A DNA stretch of 64,000 bases, taken from positions 1-64,000 of the forward strand of contig MGYJ01000026.1 of assembly GCA_001801685.1 (NCBI GenBank), given 5' to 3'. A program made the position numbers and the translations under genes. Numbering within the stretch: the first letter of the stretch is position 1; each line of letters begins with the position of its first letter. This DNA comes from Gammaproteobacteria bacterium RIFCSPHIGHO2_12_FULL_63_22 (GTDB lineage Bacteria > Pseudomonadota > Gammaproteobacteria > Xanthomonadales > Xanthomonadaceae). Of the stretch, positions 59,569 through 64,000 are shown one piece after another. The notes under the pieces are model-generated. The model had not been told where the DNA came from. It made no database searches and saw only the letters and a list, made by a program, of their open reading frames with translations.

Positions 59569-60465
59569 CTATTCGGCGTTGAAGTGGATCAGGTCGTGGG
59601 TGTTCGCCGACGCGGCCTGGCCCATGCTGATGCTTCCCGACTTGCGCAGGTGCACCTCGTCGCGATGCAGGCGCAGTTCCGGATCCTGGCCGATGCACAC
59701 ATAGGTGGCATTGGTGGATCGGTCGGTAATCATGAAGTGGCCGCGCTTGTATTCGATCTGGGCGTGGGTGCGGCTGACCCAGTCGGCCTCCACCACCAGG
59801 TTGTTGCTGACTTCGCGACCCATCATGAAAGGCTCGGAGTTCTCGGTCAGTTCGATCAGCTTGCCGCGGTGTCGCAAGGTCAGCTTGGCGCCCGCAGGCG
59901 CGGCATCACCCATCCGGATGGCACTCTGCACCATGGTCATGCCGGAGGTGTCTTCCTGCCACACCACGTCCACGATTTCGATCGGCAACAACTTGCCGCT
60001 GACCCGGGCACGACCGAGGCTGCGCGTTTCGGGCAAGCGGGTTCCGGACAGGCCGTTCACCGTCGCAGCCGTGCTGACGATTTGCTCGCGCTTGGCCAGT
60101 GACGTCATCCGCGCGGCGACATTAACCGCATCGCCGAACACATCATCGTTTTCCTCCAGGGCATTGCCGTGGTGGAAGCCGATTCGTACCGCGAGGTTTT
60201 CCCGCACGAAATTGATGTCGCGCGACATCTTGCGCTGCATGTCGCAGGCGGCGAGCAATCCCGACATCGCGGTAGGCAGCGTGCACATGATCTCGTCGCC
60301 GATGGTCTTGATCACGCGGCCGCCGTGGCCCACGCAAACGATGCTCAGCGCATCGAGCACTGCGGCGATCAATCGACGTGCTTCGACATCACCCTTCGTC
60401 TCGAAGAGGCGAGTGCTTCCGCTGACGTCTGCGAAGAGGATGGTCTGGGGCCGGGTCTGGCTCAT
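59569..60465 (-). CDS. Class III adenylate cyclase with C-terminal FHA domain
   Basis: This 298-residue cytosolic protein has an N-terminal cyclase domain: FADVSGSTRLF with metal Asp13, VIKTIGDEIM with Lys53 and Asp57, and FGDAVNVAARM with the Asn/Arg pair that stabilises the transition state, all intact. The FHA domain covers about residues 200-295, with FMMGREVSNN, SRTHAQIE and DRSTNATYV, and should bind phosphothreonine. It likely makes cAMP under control of Ser/Thr phosphorylation. The start MSQTRPQTI was chosen because the catalytic domain begins directly after it. Confidence 0.9.
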   Translation of the reverse strand: MSQTRPQTILFADVSGSTRLFETKGDVEARRLIAAVLDALSIVCVGHGGRVIKTIGDEIMCTLPTAMSGLLAACDMQRKMSRDINFVRENLAVRIGFHHGNALEENDDVFGDAVNVAARMTSLAKREQIVSTAATVNGLSGTRLPETRSLGRARVSGKLLPIEIVDVVWQEDTSGMTMVQSAIRMGDAAPAGAKLTLRHRGKLIELTENSEPFMMGREVSNNLVVEADWVSRTHAQIEYKRGHFMITDRSTNATYVCIGQDPELRLHRDEVHLRKSGSISMGQAASANTHDLIHFNAE

Positions 60466-60520
60466 GCGTTCAGTATAGGTCAAGCAGGCGCGGCGGTCTT
60501 CGCCTCAGAAGGTAACGGGG

Positions 60521-62788
60521 TCAGGTCAGTTTCCCGGCCATCGCCACGATATCTGCTTCACCGGGCAGGACGAGCAGGGCCGCACCAGCCAATGGCGTGA
60601 AGGTGTCGGCGCCCACGACCCGTCGCAAGGGCTTGGCGCCTTGCCCGGACTCCACCACGGCCGTGACGATGCCCTCGCCCACGCCAGCACTGCGCCGGCC
60701 TTCGTCCACCACCAGGATGCGCTTGCAGGCCGCGGCATGCCGACCGATGGCCGCGTCGTTCAAGGGCAAGAGCCAGCGCAGGTCCACCACCCTTACTTTC
60801 CATCCCTGGCGTTTCTCGATTTCACGTGCGGCGCGCAGGCTCATCGGCACGCCATTGCCGAATGTGAAGATGACCAGGTCCTCGGCCTCGATCCCGTACA
60901 CGCGCTCTTCGCCGGGCAGCAAGGCCTGGTCGGGCGCGGGATACGTTGCCTGCCACAGGCCATCTCCAGGCTCGTAGAGGTCCTTGGTCATGTACAGGGC
61001 AATGGGCTCAAGGAAGGCGCAGACCCTGCCGTCCACCTTCGCCATCGCGCTCATCGTGCGCAGCATCATCGCGGCGTCGTCGCCGCGGCTCGGGCAACCC
61101 ACGACCAGGCCCGGAATGTCACGCAAGGCCGTGATCGAATTGTCGTTGTGGAAATGGCCGCCAAAGCCCTTCTGGTAACCCAGCGAGGCAATGCGCATCA
61201 CCATCGGGTTGCGGTACTGGTCGTTGGAGAAGAACTGCAGCGAACAGGCCTCGCCCCGGATCTGGTCGCAGGCATTGTGGAAATAGGCGAGGTACTGGAT
61301 TTCCGGAAACGGCAACATGCCCATGTTGGCGAAGCCCTGCGCCAGGCCCAGGATCATCGTCTCGTCGAGCAGCGTGTTGAACACGCGCGCGCCCTTGAAA
61401 GCCTTGTTCAAGCCCTTCGTGACGGTGTACACGCCGCCCTTCTGGGCGACGTCCTCGCCGAACAACAAGGCCTCGGGATACTTGCAAAACAGGTCATGCA
61501 GCGTGTTGTTGATCAGCACCGCCAGGTGCCGCGGCGGCTGGTTTTCAGGCAGCTTCGCCTCGCTGCCGAACACGGCCAGGCGGCGTTCCGCGTAATCGGA
61601 CCGGACTGCCTCGGCAGCTACGGCGGCGGGCGTACTCGGCGCCAGGGGCTTGATGATGTCCGCGAGGCTGTCGAGCTTGGGACGGCGATCGGCCTCGTCA
61701 GCGGCGGCGAAGCACTTGACCCGGGTGAACTCGTACAGGCCGAGCACGTCATCCGCCGTCATCAGGCCCGACTCCAATGCGATCGCTGCCGACCGCAGAA
61801 GCGGGTCACTCGCCTCCACTGCCATCAACTCCTCGAAGCTGCGCCACTCGATCTCGAAGTCGGTGCCGGCGTGACCCATCACGCGCGTGGTGCGCAGATG
61901 AAGGAAGGTGGGCCGGCGCGTCTTGCGACAGTGTTCGACCGCACGTGCGACCTGGCCGTAGCCCGTGGCGATGTCGAGGCCGTCGGCGTAAAAATAGTCC
62001 AGGCCCGGGCGCTGGCGGAAATTGCTGGCGACCCAGCCTTCGGGTGTCTTCACCGAAATGCCGATGCCATTGTCTTCGCACACATACAGCACGGGCGCGG
62101 GAAGTTGCTGGTAAGCGGTCCAGGCGGCCGCGTTGAAGGCGGTCTGTGCCGTGGCATGGTTGCTGGACGCGTCGCCGAACGAACAGATGGCGATCGAGTC
62201 GGCTGGAATCGGCAAGCGATGGCCGACGCGGCGCGCTTGTTCGATCGCCACCGCCGTGCCGAGCGCCTTGGGAAGGTGCGACGCGATGGTGGAAGTCTGC
62301 GGCAAGACCCACAATGGCTTGCTGCCCCAGACCTTGTGCCGGCCGCCGGAAATCGGATCTTCCTTGCTGGCCGCGAAGCTCAGCGCGGAATCCATGATCG
62401 GATCCATGCCCGGCAACTTGCGGAAACGCTCGGCCATGAAACCGCCGGAACGATAATGCAGGAAGGCGGGGTCGGTATGCCGTGCGAGCCGCGCGACCAT
62501 CGCATTGCCCTCGTGCCCCGAAGAACCGATCGTGTAGAAGACCTTCTGTTGCACGCGCAACACGCGCGCCATCAAGTCCAGGTGGCGAGACACCAACTGC
62601 GACTCGAACAGTTCCAGGAAGTCCGCCGCGGTGCACTCGCTGCCGGGAAGCACCGGCGCATCCGGTGCCGGCTTGCGCGAAGGCCGGCCATTCCAGCCAC
62701 GCACGAACTCCTGGAAGTTTTCATCGCAGACCTGCGCCCGGTTGACGTTCTTCTGGCGCGCGGGGATGACGGATACGGGGGCGGACAT
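60521..62788 (-). CDS. Branched-chain-type 2-oxoacid dehydrogenase E1, alpha and beta fused
   Basis: This 755-residue thiamin-diphosphate enzyme has an alpha-like half (about residues 1-400) with IGSSGHEGNAM, CSFGDASSNHATAQTAFN and CEDNGIGIS, and a beta-like half (about 420-755) with LLFGEDVAQKGGVYTVTKGL and VVDLRWLLPL. It decarboxylates a 2-oxoacid, probably branched-chain, and passes the acyl group to an E2 subunit. No E2 or E3 gene is in the window. The start MSAPVSVIP is used; upstream in-frame ATG codons overlap the GST gene. Confidence 0.92.
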   Translation of the reverse strand: MSAPVSVIPARQKNVNRAQVCDENFQEFVRGWNGRPSRKPAPDAPVLPGSECTAADFLELFESQLVSRHLDLMARVLRVQQKVFYTIGSSGHEGNAMVARLARHTDPAFLHYRSGGFMAERFRKLPGMDPIMDSALSFAASKEDPISGGRHKVWGSKPLWVLPQTSTIASHLPKALGTAVAIEQARRVGHRLPIPADSIAICSFGDASSNHATAQTAFNAAAWTAYQQLPAPVLYVCEDNGIGISVKTPEGWVASNFRQRPGLDYFYADGLDIATGYGQVARAVEHCRKTRRPTFLHLRTTRVMGHAGTDFEIEWRSFEELMAVEASDPLLRSAAIALESGLMTADDVLGLYEFTRVKCFAAADEADRRPKLDSLADIIKPLAPSTPAAVAAEAVRSDYAERRLAVFGSEAKLPENQPPRHLAVLINNTLHDLFCKYPEALLFGEDVAQKGGVYTVTKGLNKAFKGARVFNTLLDETMILGLAQGFANMGMLPFPEIQYLAYFHNACDQIRGEACSLQFFSNDQYRNPMVMRIASLGYQKGFGGHFHNDNSITALRDIPGLVVGCPSRGDDAAMMLRTMSAMAKVDGRVCAFLEPIALYMTKDLYEPGDGLWQATYPAPDQALLPGEERVYGIEAEDLVIFTFGNGVPMSLRAAREIEKRQGWKVRVVDLRWLLPLNDAAIGRHAAACKRILVVDEGRRSAGVGEGIVTAVVESGQGAKPLRRVVGADTFTPLAGAALLVLPGEADIVAMAGKLT

Positions 62789-62838
62789 TGTTGATTCCAG
62801 GGATTCGAATGGGTCGGGGATGCAGCCAGCGGATGCGA

Positions 62839-63447
62839 TCAGTAACGGTGTGGCACGAAACCGGGCGTCGCTTCGACCCGCGTCAGCCAACCGCGAACGG
62901 CTGGATAGGAGGCAAGATCAAAGCCGCCCCGGTGGGCTTCATGCGTGTAGGCGTAAAGCGCGATGTCGGCCACGGAGTAGCCCGTATCGACGAAAAACGG
63001 CTGTCCGGCCAAGTGCCTTTCCATCACGTCCAGCGCCTGGTATCCGCGTTCTCGAAGGCGCGGCAATTCCGCGCGGCGCGCGCTGTCTTCCGGCAGCCAT
63101 CCCATGATGAAGCGCGCGACGGCGATGTAGGGTTCGTGGCTGTATTGCTCGAAGAACATCCACTGCAGGGCCTGCGCCCGCTGCCAGGGGTCCGATGGCA
63201 ACAGCGGCGAGCCCTCAGCCAGGAAACACAGGATGGCGTTCGATTCGGCGAGCACGCGGCCATCGGCGAGTTCGAGCAGCGGCACCTTGCCATTTGGATT
63301 TTTCGCAAGGTATCCGGGCGTACGTGTTTCGCCGGCCGCGCTATTGACCTCGACCCAGCGATAAGGCCGGCCGGTCTGCTCGAGGACCAACTGCACCTTG
63401 AAGCAGTTGCCCGAGGCCTTCATGCCGTAGACCGTCACCGCGTCCAT
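62839..63447 (-). CDS. Glutathione S-transferase family protein
   Basis: This 202-residue protein has the thioredoxin-like domain first: YGMKASGNCFKVQLVLEQTG with a Ser/Cys near the active position, NPNGKVPLLELADGRVLAESNAIL with the conserved cis-proline and Glu-Ser pair, and then an all-helical domain ending GWLTRVEATPGF. It is a cytosolic GST of unspecified substrate. Its ATG overlaps the stop of the GNAT gene upstream by 1 base. Confidence 0.92.
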   Translation of the reverse strand: MDAVTVYGMKASGNCFKVQLVLEQTGRPYRWVEVNSAAGETRTPGYLAKNPNGKVPLLELADGRVLAESNAILCFLAEGSPLLPSDPWQRAQALQWMFFEQYSHEPYIAVARFIMGWLPEDSARRAELPRLRERGYQALDVMERHLAGQPFFVDTGYSVADIALYAYTHEAHRGGFDLASYPAVRGWLTRVEATPGFVPHRY

Positions 63448-63998
63448 CACTTCGTCACTCCCGCGCGGCGCGCCAGCCATTTCTCGCGGCTCTGCGACCA
63501 GATATCGATTGGTTCGTTCTCGAAGGGCGCCGGCAGCTTGCCGGGCCCGCTGTTGCACGCGCCCAATCGTCGAGCCAAGGCCTGCGAGGCGATGTTGTCG
63601 GGATGGATGGAGTGGATCACGGTGGTCCATCCCAGGTGTTCGAAGGCCCAGTCCACGGCCGCCAGTCCGGCTTCCGTCGCGAAGCCCTGGCCCTGTGCGG
63701 AGCGGTCAAGCGCCCATCCCACTTCAGTGCCGGGCCAACCTTCCGGTTGCCAGGGGCCCAATTGGCCCAGCCAGCGCCCACTGGTTTTTTCGATGATCGA
63801 GAACATCGCAAAGCCCTGCAGCAGCCACGCACCGGGCATCTGCAGGAATTTGCGCCACGCCGCAGCACGCGGCAGCGTGCCGCCGATGAAGCGCATGTTG
63901 TCCTCGTCGGTGTTCATCGCCGCGAACGCGTCGAAGTCCGACGATTGTGGAACGCGCAGGATCAGGCGTTCGGTCTCGAGTACAGGTCCCTCGAACAT
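63447..63998 (-). CDS. GNAT family N-acetyltransferase (RimJ/RimL type)
   Basis: This protein of 183 residues begins VLETERLILRVPQSSDFDAFAAM, typical of RimJ/RimL-like acetyltransferases. The acetyl-CoA region is DRSAQGQGFATEAGLAAVDWAF, followed by IHPDNIASQALARRLG. The substrate is not known. The ATG lies 2 bases from the window end, so an earlier start beyond the window cannot be excluded. It is coupled to the GST gene by a 1-base overlap. Confidence 0.88.
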   Translation of the reverse strand: MFEGPVLETERLILRVPQSSDFDAFAAMNTDEDNMRFIGGTLPRAAAWRKFLQMPGAWLLQGFAMFSIIEKTSGRWLGQLGPWQPEGWPGTEVGWALDRSAQGQGFATEAGLAAVDWAFEHLGWTTVIHSIHPDNIASQALARRLGACNSGPGKLPAPFENEPIDIWSQSREKWLARRAGVTK

Positions 63999-64000
63999 GT

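Noticed and set aside
60641-62794. Open frame of 717 codons antisense to the fused E1 gene
   Set aside because: The composition is histidine-, arginine- and glutamine-rich with no motif, and it mirrors the codon pattern of the well-supported minus-strand E1 gene.

Overview
The window looks like chromosomal DNA of a GC-rich, aerobic to microaerobic gammaproteobacterium, most likely in the Lysobacterales/Xanthomonadales. This is inferred from gene content and order: the uvrC-pgsA-tRNA(Gly, Cys, Leu) block known from E. coli, sdhB-sdhE-ygfX, divergent ppsR/ppsA, an alpha/beta-fused 2-oxoacid dehydrogenase E1, and a cyclase-FHA protein. I could run no database search. No rRNA, IS element, prophage or CRISPR array was seen, and no stretch over about 300 bases lacks a gene or RNA.

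Layout. 1-9134: assembly genes for cbb3 oxidase (ccoG partial, fixH, ccoI, ccoS, a SafE-like membrane protein), a convergent FNR-type oxygen regulator, and a translationally coupled pair (beta-CASP metallo-hydrolase plus P-type ATPase). 9197-9380: tRNA-Glu and tRNA-Ala. 9424-18881: DUF1249, ppsR/ppsA, a MscS channel, orn, DUF2721, tadA, guaA, guaB. 18931-22537: a TatT-associated TRAP transporter operon. 22560-25305: folD, DUF1244, a phasin-like protein and a TPR-like protein. 25322-32810: tRNA-Val, a 1281-residue PAS/GAF/GGDEF/EAL protein, a membrane-anchored glutamate-synthase-like protein and two exported unknowns. 32955-35817: tRNA-Leu, Cys and Gly, then pgsA and uvrC.

35893-43431 is the accessory part: a glycan-type gene island with five successive genes overlapping by 4 bases. 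It encodes a sugar N-methyltransferase-like enzyme, a methyltransferase/DegT-aminotransferase fusion, a methyltransferase/GT61 fusion, a GT2-like enzyme, a WbqC protein and a second GT61. The two fusions share a near-identical methyltransferase half, and the two GT61 domains resemble each other. The island runs head-on into the lipid A/LPS genes.

43428-57663 is an unbroken minus-strand run of 16 genes: sdhAF4-sdhCDAB-sdhE-ygfX, lolC/lolD, comEC, exbB/exbD, msbA, lpxK, kdsB and a FemAB-like acyltransferase. 57703-63998 holds ygfZ, a PhnD-like binding protein, a cyclase-FHA protein, the fused E1, a glutathione S-transferase and a GNAT acetyltransferase.

Sigma-70-type promoters with a shared CGCG discriminator precede tRNA-Ala, tRNA-Val, tRNA-Gly and guaB, which suggests growth-rate or stringent control. 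The most promising undescribed system is the glycan island at 35893-43431. The transporter at 18931-22537, whose binding protein lacks the usual ligand arginine, is the second.
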